Shown: positions 11,350 to 23,000 of the stretch, piece after piece
Layout: each line of letters begins with the position of its first letter
Position numbering within the stretch: position 1 is the first letter of the stretch
NCBI GenBank assembly: GCA_030248215.1
Contig: JASANG010000777.1
Location: forward strand, 124,001-188,000
Source: Enoplolaimus lenunculus
Taxonomy: Eukaryota; Nematoda; Enoplea; Enoplida; Thoracostomopsidae
DNA: 64,000 nucleotides
Direction: 5' to 3'
The notes under the pieces: generated by a model
What the model was told of the DNA's origin: nothing
Seen by the model: the letters and a program-made list of their open reading frames with translations, nothing else
The model's database searches: none
Translations under genes and position numbers: made by a program

Positions 11350-11545
11350 TCAAGCCAGGATTCGAATCGCAGCTACACGGGTGAGAGGTGTTTACCATCA
11401 CCACTCTCAGCTAAACGAACTTGACTCCTTGAGCCCGAAAGGGCTCCTTATATCTTGTGGAAATTTTATACTGTGCATATGTGTATTATTATGCGCTGCA
11501 ATTTATGTGTTCATTTATACTTATTGCTATAAGTTGCTCACAGTC
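11350..11545 (-). mobile_element. tRNA-derived SINE-like repeat
   Basis: On the reverse strand it has an A-box-like TAGCTGAGAGTGG and a B-box-like GATTCGAATCC followed by TGGCTTGAA. Another reverse-strand copy at 32955-33090 shares the TTCGAA(T)TCTGGCTTGAAATT end and a body containing the complement of ATTTT(A/G)TAC(T/A)G(T/C)GCATA. A canonical cloverleaf does not form. It is directly followed by the MITE at 11548. Confidence 0.4.
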
Positions 11546-11547
11546 TA

Positions 11548-11954
11548 CTGTAGTGACCCGAATAGGAGGGGGTAATAAGAGGGGATCCCCATTTTGTGTC
11601 CTAATCAATAGGATTCCGTATCAGTCCTTAAACTCTAATTAGAGTTCATAAATGTCAATTATTTCTAATTGTAGCGCATAAATGACTCCAAGACCAAATC
11701 AAGTTCACTTCCAAACTTTAAAGCGCACTTAAGTTTTGAAAGTATATTTCAAAGTATATATAACGTTACATTATCGCTCAAATTTTTGATACAACACAAA
11801 TAAGCGTTAAATTCAACAGATTGTTGCAATACCGGATATATATCTATAACGAAGGGCGCGTTAAAAATAAATAACAGTCCGTAACCGAATAACAGGGGTA
11901 CCCTCTGGAAAGGTCAATAAATATCAGTCCCCCCTCTTATTCGGTTCACTACAG
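11548..11954. mobile_element. TA-flanked MITE, CTGTAGTGACCC family, copy 2
   Basis: A 407-bp relative of 4631-5057. The left end is CTGTAGTGACCCGAATAGGA preceded by TA; the right end is the complement of CTGTAGTGAACCGAATAAGA. Interior blocks TCCATTTTG, AACTCTAATTAGAGT and ATAACAGTCCGTAAC are shared with copy 1. Confidence 0.8.
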
Positions 11955-12463
11955 TGCCCTTTGTGAGAAAGAGTTAAAACGTCCTCTTTTCGATCCCCCA
12001 GTCAAACTTTTTATATTCTCACGGTAACAACAACCAATTCGCCAGGGGCGATGATCTTAGGGTTTTATAAATCTTCTGCTATTTGTGGACACGTTTAAAT
12101 ATGACAACAAATGCCACTTAAAGATGTTTTTCAAGAGCTTTTCTGCTTTCTGCACTTTATATTTTGCTTATTTTTTACTTTGTTCTCACGCGTGGTTATT
12201 ATATTTTGTTTTGTATGTTCTGAGTTGTTTAACACCGTATAACGTATAACTACTATATCGTGCCGTGGGGGTTAAAACGGTTAAAACGTTCTGCTCAATT
12301 ATTTTTATACAGTCATAGTGAAAATCTTGTTCGTTCAGAAACATACCCAGAGTTAAGATAGAAAACAGAAATGGTATTATTAATTAATAGGTACCTCGGA
12401 CAATAAAATGTAAGCCAGAACCAGAGGTTAAACGAATTGTCATAATTTTATGAGTGTAGTCAG

Positions 12464-12803
12464 CAGGGTGCGACCGGAGGTATGCCTCCGGCAGAAAATC
12501 GGCCTCCAGCTCCGGCTCCGGTAGAAATGTTGCCGAAGGTTCCGGCAATTTTGGTAGTAAAATTTTGCATAATTTTCTTAAATTTATCTATTTATCGCGT
12601 TTCGTTTTACTTTTGTCACAATTATCAGGAAAGAATTTTCGAAATTTCGCAGAAACCAAACAACTTAGCAACATAAAATTAACTAATTAACCATCATTTT
12701 TACTACCTAATTTCGCCTCACCTCCGGTTCCGGCTCCGGCTCCGGCAAGTTTCGTTGATCTCCGGCTCCAGCACCCGTATTTTTCACCTCCGGTTGCACC
12801 TTC
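12464..12803. mobile_element. hAT-like MITE, CCGGAG/CCGGCT motif family
   Basis: A 340-bp element flanked by an exact 8-bp duplication GTAGTCAG (12456-12463 and 12804-12811). Ends: CAGGGTGCGACCGGAGG and the complement of GAAGGTGCAACCGGAGG. The interior is largely reiterated CCGGCTCCGG or CCTCCGG at both sides, with an A+T-rich centre. An 8-bp target site and a CAGGG terminus are hAT characters. Confidence 0.85.
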
Positions 12804-13102
12804 GTAGTCAGGGTATTGGTTTGGAGACGGTCATGTCCACAAAATAGAATGATATTTTTCATTACCTACAGTGAAAATTTTTAAACAATTTTTTCCAGCC
12901 ACAATTAGTATTCTGTAACCAAATATTGAGATACTAATCGTCAAAATTAAACTAATTCGTTGAAATTGTGACGCAGTTTGACAGACTCCAAACAAAATCC
13001 TACATGCTTAATATACGATTAATTGCGTCAATCTAAAACTAGAACAATGGCAAAGCCGAAAAAATAAGCCTAAATCAAGCACTAAATATGTTTCGAACAC
13101 CG

Positions 13103-13240
13103 AGCCATGTAAAGGTCAGGGGCGGAACGTTTCTATGTGGGACTGCAATAGAGTAAGCTTAAGCTTTACACAAATTTTTTCTTAGGCCTAGGTGTAGTAA
13201 TTCGCTTATAGTACTAGACCGGCCCTGTTCTATACAGCGA
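13103..13240. mobile_element. hAT-like MITE, TTAGGC family (diverged copy)
   Basis: Carries the family order GCCATGTAAAGGTCAGGGGC, GGAACG, TAAGCTTAAGCTTTA, AATTTTTTCTTAGGCCTAGG, then a CCGGCCCTGTTCTATACA end. Target duplication not recognisable. Confidence 0.6.
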
Positions 13241-13287
13241 CCCGAATGCCTAAAACCTACGGCTTTGTTCGGGATCTGTCCTCTACA

Positions 13288-13652
13288 CAGGGTGTAACCG
13301 GATATCCGTTTCCGGTATTAAATCGGTATCCGTTTCCGTTATAGAAATAATGAAGATTCTGCCTTTTTACGCTTAAAATTAGTTGTAAATCACGTATATA
13401 TCTGGGAGTTTTTCTTTACAGTACGCTGCAATTGTTCGAAATAAAATAAAAATAACGAAATTCATTCGCTGGAGTTATTCTTTAATATTTCAGAAAGCCC
13501 GATGAATATTTGCACGCCTCAATTGTATTGGCACAAAAATAAAAACATCTTTGAAACTTTTATAATTCACTATCCGTTTATCGTTTCAGTTTCCGTTATT
13601 TTGATCACTATTCGTTTCGTTTCCGTTATTTTTACTCTCCGTTTACACCTTG
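13288..13652. mobile_element. hAT-like MITE, CCGTTTCCG motif family
   Basis: A 365-bp element with exact 8-bp flanks CCTCTACA (13280-13287 and 13653-13660). Ends: CAGGGTGTAACCGGA and the complement of CAAGGTGTAAACGGA. Both arms are made of GTTTCCGTTAT and ATCCGTTTCCG reiterations. A related fragment, AACGGACACAGAAAACGGAT, lies at 24309-24330 in an acid-phosphatase intron. Confidence 0.85.
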
Positions 13653-14343
13653 CCTCTACATTTACGAATATCGTCAAACCTATAAAACAACTCAGGCGAA
13701 ATATTTCGCTTTTAATGGTATTCAACGTCTACAGATCTCTGTTGCCAATTTCTTCTGCAATTCTAGCACGTTGCTTATTGTTTATAAACGTTGTTTATTG
13801 CACCCGCACCCGACAGTGTTGTATTTTATGTTTACCAATGTTTTGTGCCGCAACCCAAGCCTGGCAAAGGCATAAGGTTTATGCTATAAAGCTTAATTAC
13901 AACCAGCACATTAATTTTTGCACCAAACAAAATTTTTTAATAGATTTCGGTCCGGTAGCCAACGCGGATTCACAACGCTTCCACTCCTGTTCTGAAAAGA
14001 TTTGCCACTCATATGTGCTATATATGTGGCGACATAGAGTGAAATTGGTTTTGATAGAGGTATAGTAGTAGTTATTAAAGGCCTTGTTTATAAATAAATT
14101 TGTTTAATATGATACAGTAAATATTTGTTTCTGTTGCCGCATTTTAGTCGAAAATTTCCGAATGGCTCCAATTGAAATTTTTTGACTCATTAATAAAACA
14201 TGTATTAATGCTCGCTTTGTACCCGTTTGCTTCATGCCGTTGTTCTATTGTATCGTACTTATGCAATGAAAATGCGATATTTTCTTATTTTCTAGTGAAA
14301 ATTTCACGGAAGAATGCCCTCCACTTCATTTAACAGTGTCATG

Positions 14344-14525
14344 ACAGCTCGTCGCGTAACAACTTGTAATCCGACATTTCATCGACTTCACAGCTATTCG
14401 CCCATGATTATCCTTTGGCTTAGGCTAATGATTGATTACGCTAAAGATTATTCTCAAATTGATTAATAGACTTTACGACATTGTTTGGCGACAAGTTGTC
14501 GGGCGACGAATTGTCTTAGATTTCG
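14344..14525. mobile_element. Foldback MITE, TTGTCG family
   Basis: Reads GCTCGTCGCGTAACAACTTG, TAATCCGACATTTCATCGAC, a central TTGGCTTAGGCTAATG, GACTTTACGACATTG, then GGCGACAAGTTGTCGGGCGA. The same order recurs at 25096, 38332, 38665, 41200, 48985 and 52545. The right end lies about 125 bp upstream of the glycosyltransferase start codon, so it may be part of that promoter. Confidence 0.7.
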
Positions 14526-14648
14526 GTTTAACTGATCACCTTTTATTGAAATATGTTTCAGTTTCAGCTTGTAAAAATATTAAAAATAACCAGCTAAGAT
14601 CGGTCGGAAGACACTTGAAATACCAATTTGTAATAATTTTTAAGAACT

Positions 14649-16065
14649 ATGGTTCGATTCACGATAATGTTCGCATTTCTAACGTTCAGTTCATGCATTT
14701 CGTTGTTATTTTTCTACTGTATCCAAACGGCAATCCGATGGGGCGTCAACGGTATCAACCTAGCCACCCGTGACTCTAATCCAAAATTCTCTGCCCGGTT
14801 CGATTCAGCGTACAGGTATCGGTATGCGGTCCTGTGCTTATCAGCTGTATCGAATTACGCCAAACGACAAGCAATTCGGAAAACATGGGCGAAAGATATT
14901 GAGAATTCGGGGGGCAGGGTATGGTTTATTGTAGGGTATCGGCCGCTCACGGATGATAGTGTGACCAATTGCAACCAACCTGAGAATAATGGCGACGCAG
15001 ATTGCACAGGTGCTGAGGGGAGTTCAAACCCGGAAGACTACGAAAGCCGAGATATGATCAATGTTAGCGTCGAAGACAACTATGCTAATGTTGTTTTTAA
15101 GCTACTTGAAGCGTTGTCATTGGCTAATCTGAGAGAAGCTAGGTATATACTCAAAACAGACGATGACGTATATGTAAACGTGAGGGTGTTGAATGACGTC
15201 ATCGAACAAAATATCGGGTCTGCTTTGGGAACAGGGGGAACCGCGATACCACCCAATGGGTTTTTAGGATATGCGTTGCGGGAGCAGCCGGCGGTTCGAG
15301 ATTCATATTCGCCGTGGTATATTCCGTTCAGTTTGTATTCAGATCCTGTTTTGCCTGATTATTTATCGGGTAGGTCTGAAAATTGGCTTCAATCGTTGGT
15401 TTTTCATTGAAATGTTTAAGGCGATGCAGTGTAGAAATTATTCAACTATTTTGTCGTTTTTAGCCTGCTTAAGTACATAATTGTTCTTTAGACGCTGACA
15501 AATTTTGATATATTGCAGAATAACAGCTCAGGCATACTAAGCATGATCTGACTGAAATTGTGGACACATGGTGCCTACTTGATATGAAGCAAAATTTAAA
15601 ACTTTTTGTTTTATAACAACGGCTCACATTTGGCGTTTATTTGCTTTTGTTCGAAAAGTCAGTATTTACTTAAGTCAGCGAAGTAATTACTTAGTATATT
15701 AACTTAAGTAAATACTTAAGTAAAAGATTTCAGAAACCCTGCCGTTAGATGCTACCCACTGTTGACAATACGGCTTCTTTTCTTCAGGTACTGGCTACAT
15801 ATTTCCATCAAGCATTCTGCCGAAGCTCATTACGTGCCCTGATCGCGTTTCCATTGTGCCTCCAGAAGATGTCTACTTTACCGGTATCTGCCGGAAACAT
15901 TTCGGTTTTACTCTGCGCAATGACCCATTCGGCAGGTTTGGATTTCACGACGCCCCTCGGATTCCGTGTGTCCTTGCAAAACGAATTATTATTCACGGTG
16001 TATCTGAACGTGAAATGAATCAAATTGATGCCGAAATAGGGAGCGATAGTCAAATTGATTGCTGA
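14649..16065 (+). CDS. GT31 family beta-1,3-glycosyltransferase (B3GALT/B3GNT-like)
   Basis: Two exons, 14649-15369 and 15788-16065, joined at G|gtaggt and ttcag|GT in matching phase, give a 332-residue type II membrane protein. Residues 4-27 are a hydrophobic signal anchor. Family landmarks follow: VLCLSAVSNYAKRQAIRKTW (61-80, the R-x-x-I-R-x-T-W motif), EDYESRDMINVSVEDNYANV (129-148), KTDDDVYVN (169-177, the metal- and sugar-nucleotide-binding DxD), SGTGYIF across the splice (240-246) and EDVYFTGIC (267-275). The family transfers galactose or N-acetylglucosamine in a beta-1,3 linkage to glycoprotein or glycolipid acceptors in the Golgi; donor and acceptor cannot be told here. NVS at 138 is a possible glycosylation site. 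All core motifs are intact. If the first donor were not used, translation would stop at 15408-15410 without the EDVY motif. The gene converges with the acid phosphatase. Confidence 0.93.
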
Positions 16066-16169
16066 AGTAGTTAGAGGGGACACATAAAGGTTCTCAAATT
16101 TGAAATATTGATTAAAAGAAAGGTAAAGTTGCCTTGGATAAAATTGAAAATGCTGATTGTGACGAATAG

Positions 16170-16175
16170 AATAAA
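16170..16175 (+). terminator. Candidate polyadenylation signal of the GT31 gene
   Basis: AATAAA about 105 nt after the TGA stop; no closer canonical signal is visible. Confidence 0.4.
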
Positions 16176-16699
16176 TGTCATGGGAACACTTGGGTGGCAC
16201 ATGCTGGGCTTCCCGCTATTGGACTTTGAGCAGGGCATGATAAACATCGGACACGGGCCCATTGCCAGAGAAAGGGAGGCAGGAACCCGGGAAAAATTGG
16301 CCCTTCTTAGAAAAGCTTCAAACTTGCATTATCACATATCCTTGTTTGTTCCTCCTAAAATTTTCCAGCCCTGATTTCTAAGGTGAGTTGGCTACGGGCT
16401 TAATCGGACGGCCTGTCAATGAAAAAGTAGAGTGAATGGTTGCCGAAGTAACGGATAAAGAGACAGGCAAATTCGTTGCACAGGAATTGAACAATAAGAA
16501 TTCTACGTCACAGGTTGTTTATTGAAAAAGGCACTTTATATGGATCGGATATCCTGAAAATATCTAAAGGTGACGATAAGAGTTAATCGGGCCACGTTAA
16601 CCGAAGATGTTTGGAAAATTGGTGGCTTAGTGGCAAGAAGATGACAATTATTACTAGTGAGGAAGCTCTCAAGACGGCTGTGATCTTTGACGCAAGTAT

Positions 16700-16960
16700 A
16701 CATTGTAAATACCAGTGAGTTAATTTTAACTCAGAATGAGTTGAGTAACGCAGTCTGAGTTAGGTCTATCGGAACTCAGCAATTGTGAAATGATTCAACT
16801 CAATCTGAGTTAATTGAACAACTCACCCGAAATCAAATCAACTGAGAGTTGAAATCAACTCAGCTCAGAGTTTGTTTAATGCTTATTGAAATATTTGTTT
16901 TAAAATTACAACATATCAAGTCGATATTAACTCACTCTGAGTGGAGTTAATCGAGTTCCG
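16700..16960. mobile_element. Foldback element of reiterated AACTCAG/CTGAGTT motifs
   Basis: AACTCA, CTCAGA and GAGTTGA units occur in both orientations on the two arms (16714-16870 and 16925-16955) around an A+T-rich centre, in the gap between two convergent genes. Ends and target site are not clear. Confidence 0.5.
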
Positions 16961-17039
16961 AATGTACTAAATCAAAAATTCTTCTAATTTCGCATAGAAA
17001 TATTATCAAAGAACTGGACACAACGAAGCAAAATGTGAT

Positions 17040-20000
17040 CTATTTCTGTTCCAACGATTCTTCGTCATTTTGTCGGTTGTCGGTTGACGTTGACTTCCGG
17101 TTTTTCAACCAAATCAAACCAATTACAATCAAAAGCGCAATACAAATGAGCAAAAGTATTACTGTAGCACACAGCAGAAATATTGAGATTCCTGAAATTT
17201 GTTTTGTATTTACAATAATATCATTCGTACACCAGGCGACTTTTTTGATCGACAAATGTACTCTGAAGTTCGTTCTGTCCTCAGCGTTTAGTTTAACCTC
17301 TTCTATTCTAGAATTTTTTTTAATTTTCGAAAAACTTTAGACTCCGCTTGTCGAATCTATGTGAATTGCTCACGGGCACCTAAACTGTTCAGCGATTTCA
17401 ATCATATTGAGCTTATTCTGATCTGGTTTATCTGAACACGGCATCTATAACCCATAATTTATACTTACAAACTTCAAAGTTTAACCCTCGAGTTTACGAG
17501 CGTATAAAATTTACACTACATCTATAGCTAACTTCCCTGAATTTCGATCCAACTCGATGGCGTAGCGAAAATTTCATTTTTAGTGCGAGCTGGTTTTCAA
17601 TGCAATAACCTACCGTAACTTCAATTTCTGAAGTTACAAACTTTCCGCAGAGCATTTTAAGGCGATTGCCGTAAACGCTATTACACAAGGATCGAACAGG
17701 TTCTAAATACCAGTAAATGTGCTATTTTCCAACTGCTCCGGAAATTTCGGCTGATAAATCGTATCGATCTATCGGTAGCATACGCCCTCGTTCATATTGT
17801 TACCTTTATCTAACCATAGACTTTCGGTTAGACTGCTTTGATCATCACTGGCACATTCAGTTTCCAGCTGTGCTAAACTGACGTTCAAAAAGTTGTTCCT
17901 TTCGATAAATTTCGTCAGTGGACACTCATGAGATGGGCATCTGGGTGGCACCAGACTCATTGAATCTAAATCTGATGTAGAGTTCGGTCGGTAATAAATC
18001 TAAAACAAAAATTTATTAGTATTTTAATTGCATAAAACCTTAAAATCTTACTCAAAATTAATCAGAAAGCATCTTTAGAGGATTGATAGATTTGACAGTT
18101 TTAACGTCGACGCAAACCGGGGGCATAGTCAGTATTTCATTGCCGAACGGAATAGTTATCCCAAGATAAGCGGTACCATATAGAGCCCTTCGCGAAAATT
18201 TTGCAGCGGATGCGGTATTTTTTTGCGAGCGAGCGTAGTGAGCAAGAAATTTTTGTGATCTCTACAGGTAAATTCTACGCCGCGTACAAGTGCCTTTTTT
18301 CGAGTCTCGCAATGGTGGGCATATAAATCAACCCATGCTTTCTTGTATATCGTGGACCCGAACAATTCTTAACGTTAATATTGCCAGTATACACAGAACA
18401 ATTAGGCCTAAGACAAAAAACTTTTATGTCTTCGTTATTTTTTTGGGTACGGCCCCAACCAGGCCAACTTCCTTGGCATCTACGCTTTTGAAATAAATTT
18501 CCTGCAGAGATAGATTTCTGAACAATGTTAGCTTTAACTACTAAACCAAGATTATTAGAACAGCTAATATTGTAATTCTTTGAATTTTTACCTTTACAAT
18601 TGCTTGTTGATCTGAATTATCCGGGTCATGCCATAGTTCTAAAGTTAAAGCGCCAGCATATCCGGTATAATGATCGTCATAGATACCAAGGGCTTCCATC
18701 ACTGCACACAGCGTGGTATCGTGCTAAAATGAAATCTTGGGTAACACAAGTGGATTGGCCAGCTGGCTTAACGGGCAACTGCCCAATGATGACCGATTCC
18801 CATTTGGGCCTGGGCTGGCCATCTGGCCTAACTGCCAAATACCCGTAGGCTATTGCAAATTGACAAATAGAGTATACGAAATGCTGGAGCATAAAAGAAA
18901 ACTGTTAAAAGTCGATTCTAAACTTGAAAATAGATTTCAGTTGAAATTTGCAAAATTCAAGTAAAAAGGATTTGCCATACTTAATACACTTACCGCAGAG
19001 TACAAGTACACCTTTGGTTGGCCTGTATTGCCAGATCGTTCGGCTTCCATCATGTGTTCGGTGATTTCTGTGACCAGCAAACCTAAAAATGAAATGTATA
19101 GTTTTGCCTAAAATTAAGTCGCTTAAAGTTGGCTATAGTTTTATTTTGACTATTTTTTAACTTTACAAGGTCCATCTGTTGGTTTTAGTTATAAATTTTC
19201 TTATTTTTAAACCAGTAAATTTTATAGTTTATAAAACTTTGGCCATTTTTCATTTTCACATATTTTCACGACGTTTACCGACATGAAAGTGCAAAAATGT
19301 CGCTTGTATTTGGTTACTGTTTAGGAAAGCTTGTAGAAAGTAGTTTTCCTGTAAAAGACGTGAGTCTGTCGCAAAGTTTGTTTTACGCTTCATCTGCTAT
19401 GGTTGAGCCATGCGAGACCGCCCAAACAGTGCTGCGACGAAATAATGGAACAGTGGTTTAATCCTATTCGTAAGCCTAAGCGTAAAAAGAGTTATATACG
19501 CTGTAAAAGAAAAAGCAAAAAATTAGTCTAGAGCTTAAGCTTACTCTATTGTATTCCGCAATAAAAGTGGTCCGCCTCTGATCTATATATAACCCAAATA
19601 ATGCAGGATGCGAAAGATGTATAAGAAGCCCATCGGGATAGAGCGTTAAGCTCCTATTGCGGAACGGTGATGACAAACACCCCATATTTAATAGTCAAAG
19701 ATTTCGATCCTAGCTTGCATGAAACTAAATTTCAGATAAAATAGAAAATATGAATGTGAGAACGGGCACACTTATACAGGTATAAATTAAGAGAATTACC
19801 GGCACAGAGTCTTTGAAGTTCAGCCGTGTGAAAATAGACTGATGTACTTTCGTGCATAACTGCAACAATACGTGCGAATATTGCTGGAGATACCCAGTCT
19901 GGAAACGGATGTCCGGCCGGATGCAAAGACTGAAAACAAAATTTTAACAACTCACCTTTATGGTACACTTTAATAAAAAGAAAAAAAAATAGTTAATATA

Positions 20001-23000
20001 TAATATATGTATTTTCGTGAACCATGTCACAATTTTCACATTACTGCACTCGGCTACTGTACACCTACCCCCTCAAAACTGGTCAAAGCGTCGGCAAAAG
20101 CTTACGCAACGGCTACAGTTTTAATAAAAACTTAGCCTAGAGCATATGCATAGGTTAGACTTTTTCAAACATAAGCCTAAGCCTAAGCGCATGGGGACAA
20201 AATAGGGAATAGCTCCTGTTAAAGAATTCGGACACAAAAAATTTCGTTATCTTTCACTGCTATAATTTTGAGTACTTCGAACAGTTAATACCTGTACAAA
20301 CAAAGGATCGTACACTCGATACATATCATAAATTGTGAGATCTGTTATGCCTGTGTGTTCGGATAACATTTTGATAAATTCCTGAAATATATATACCTAG
20401 TAAATATACACTTGAACAATTCAGCACATTTTGTGAAGTAAATTCTGGTTCATTTTGTTGCATTTTGATAGATTTTTAGTCATCGTATGCTCTACAGTGA
20501 GAAACATTTATAAAAGTTTTCAGTGAGATTACTTCCTTTTTCAGTGAGATTACTTCCTGGGCTCATATGATCGACTTGCGTCATGGCCAATTAGAGACAT
20601 GTTTTCAAATTGACAAACTCCTTCAACTGCGGATGTTAAAACTGGCACATAAGTTATATAATGCCCTATTCACACGTGCAAATGTTTGCTGCGAGAACAT
20701 GCAAATTGCACACAGAACGGGCATTTTTTGATTAGCCAATGAGAAATTGGCTGCAATAAATACAGTGTTCTTGCATGGTTATTCACACATGTAAACTAAA
20801 ATTCCTAGCTATGATTTTTAATGAATTATATGCAGCTGCAAGTTGTTCGAACGGGAGTGTGGACAAATATTGCAAGTGCATGTTTACAGCTGCAAGTAGT
20901 CGCAGCAAAAACTTGCACGTGTGAATAGGTTTAACACAAATCAATTGCGCAAAATGTGCTACATTTCAAACTTCACCATTCATTGGATTGACCACTACAA
21001 GATCTATCATCACCAGGGAAAAAAGCTACATACATGTGAGCAGAGGATTCTTTACCAACTGGTTACCAGGCGCTGGAAAATGAGCATGATAAAAATACGA
21101 CAGAAAGTTGGAAACGTTTGTTTCTAGGCAAATAACTTAAAGCCCTATTCACACGTGTAACTTTTTGGAACGAGAACTTGCAGCTGCAACTCTCATTTGT
21201 AAGTTTTGTACAAAATTTTGTTCGAAAAACTTGCAGCTGCAAATCATTCATTCAAAAGGAATTTAGTTCACATGTGTAAACAACCATGCAACTTCACTGG
21301 ATTTATTGCAGCCGCATTCTCGTTGGCAGATGAAAAATGCAAGTTCTTGTGCAATTTGCAGCTGCAAATTCTCGCAGCAAAAATTTGCACGTATGAATAG
21401 GGCTTAAGAATCTATTGCTGTAGCAAAAAAATACTTAAGCCATACCTTGTGCTTATCTTCAACACTTTTATACTCTTCATTTTCTCGCCAATCCATTGCG
21501 TCGGCTTTCTTGCAAACTGAATATCCACGTAGTAACTAAAACAATCAAAAATACTGCAATATATACTACAGAATTTAATTTTTTGTAATTTATGTGTAAA
21601 AATTATATGTATCAGGTGCAAACACAATGGGGGTCATTCAGGGTAAATAGGCTTTCCTAAATTTTAAAGGTAAAGACGCCAGGTTTATTAATACAAGTGT
21701 TACAATAATTTCACGTACTGCTTTGTTAGAAATCATCAAAATTTGTTGCCGCTTTACTAGACTTGTACCGAAGAATGTCTATTTGAAGTTAATATATTAT
21801 TTCAATATATAATCATGTTATGTCTTCTGGTCAATTGTGTCAGATGTGCAAAAATCAGAACCAGTAAGGTTAATAAGTACGAAAAATAAAATAATTGACA
21901 AAAATTAAGTCAACACATAGTGTATCCCGTTACGTACTCTTGTATAATATATATTAAAACATTGGTTGGTTTCAGAAGCTTTAAGTATTTACTTAAGTTA
22001 TGCGCTTAAGTCCCCGACTTGATTAACTTGTCAACTTTTAACTGTAGTGACCCTAATAAAAGGGTGGGATGATATTTATTTTTCCTCTCCAGATGGCACC
22101 CTCTGTTATTCGGTTGTGTCAACATCCAAAAATGTACTTTCAAAACTTAAGTACAATTTAAAGTTTCGAACTCAAATTTATTTGGACCTGGAGTCATTTA
22201 TGCGTTACAATTAGAAATATTTAGAACCGATAAACTGGTTATCTATTCGCTCAGCACAAAGCTAAAAGACGTACTTATTAAGTAAGATATTAGTAACTGC
22301 CATTGCCTGTAAAATTAATATAAAAAACAACATTTCAACTCACATATTCGTTTGCTTTACTGACGGTATGTACGGGCACAGGTTGAGCAGGAACCCGAAC
22401 TCGAGACCATTCACTGGGTAATGAAACAGCGTTGAGGGGATAAAGTCCCATCAGAAATGCTTGAGCACTCATTAACGTTCGATTGTAATCCGAACTACGA
22501 ACGTAAATCTAAGCCAAATGAGATTAGTTGAACGTAAACTCACCCACACATAATGACTGGATAAAATTACTACATGCTAGGTTTAGGCTTAAGGTTACGC
22601 TTCAAGGTAGGTTAGGTTTAAACAATACGCTGCAGAAACTATTATGAGGGAAGACTTTTGCGTTTTCAATATCAAACGAAACGTGGGGAAAAACATAAAT
22701 TCTGAATATGTATAGGGATTTTGATCATTTGTAACATCAAAACTTTTCAGGGTGGCTCCAAATTTTTTAAGGTAAATGAACGTCCCTCGGACCCATTTTA
22801 ATATTTATAACACATGTTTAAGTAAAATTGATTACCTGATTGTTTACATACGTTTGCGATAAAATGTTGTACGGGTAATGCGGATTTCGAGCATAACGGT
22901 TTCGAAACAGCTGCCCAAGCTCGAACGCTTGTCGAACGCCTCTCTGAAATAAAGCAAAAAAACAAACAAATGACTATTAATAATACTAACAATAATTTTC

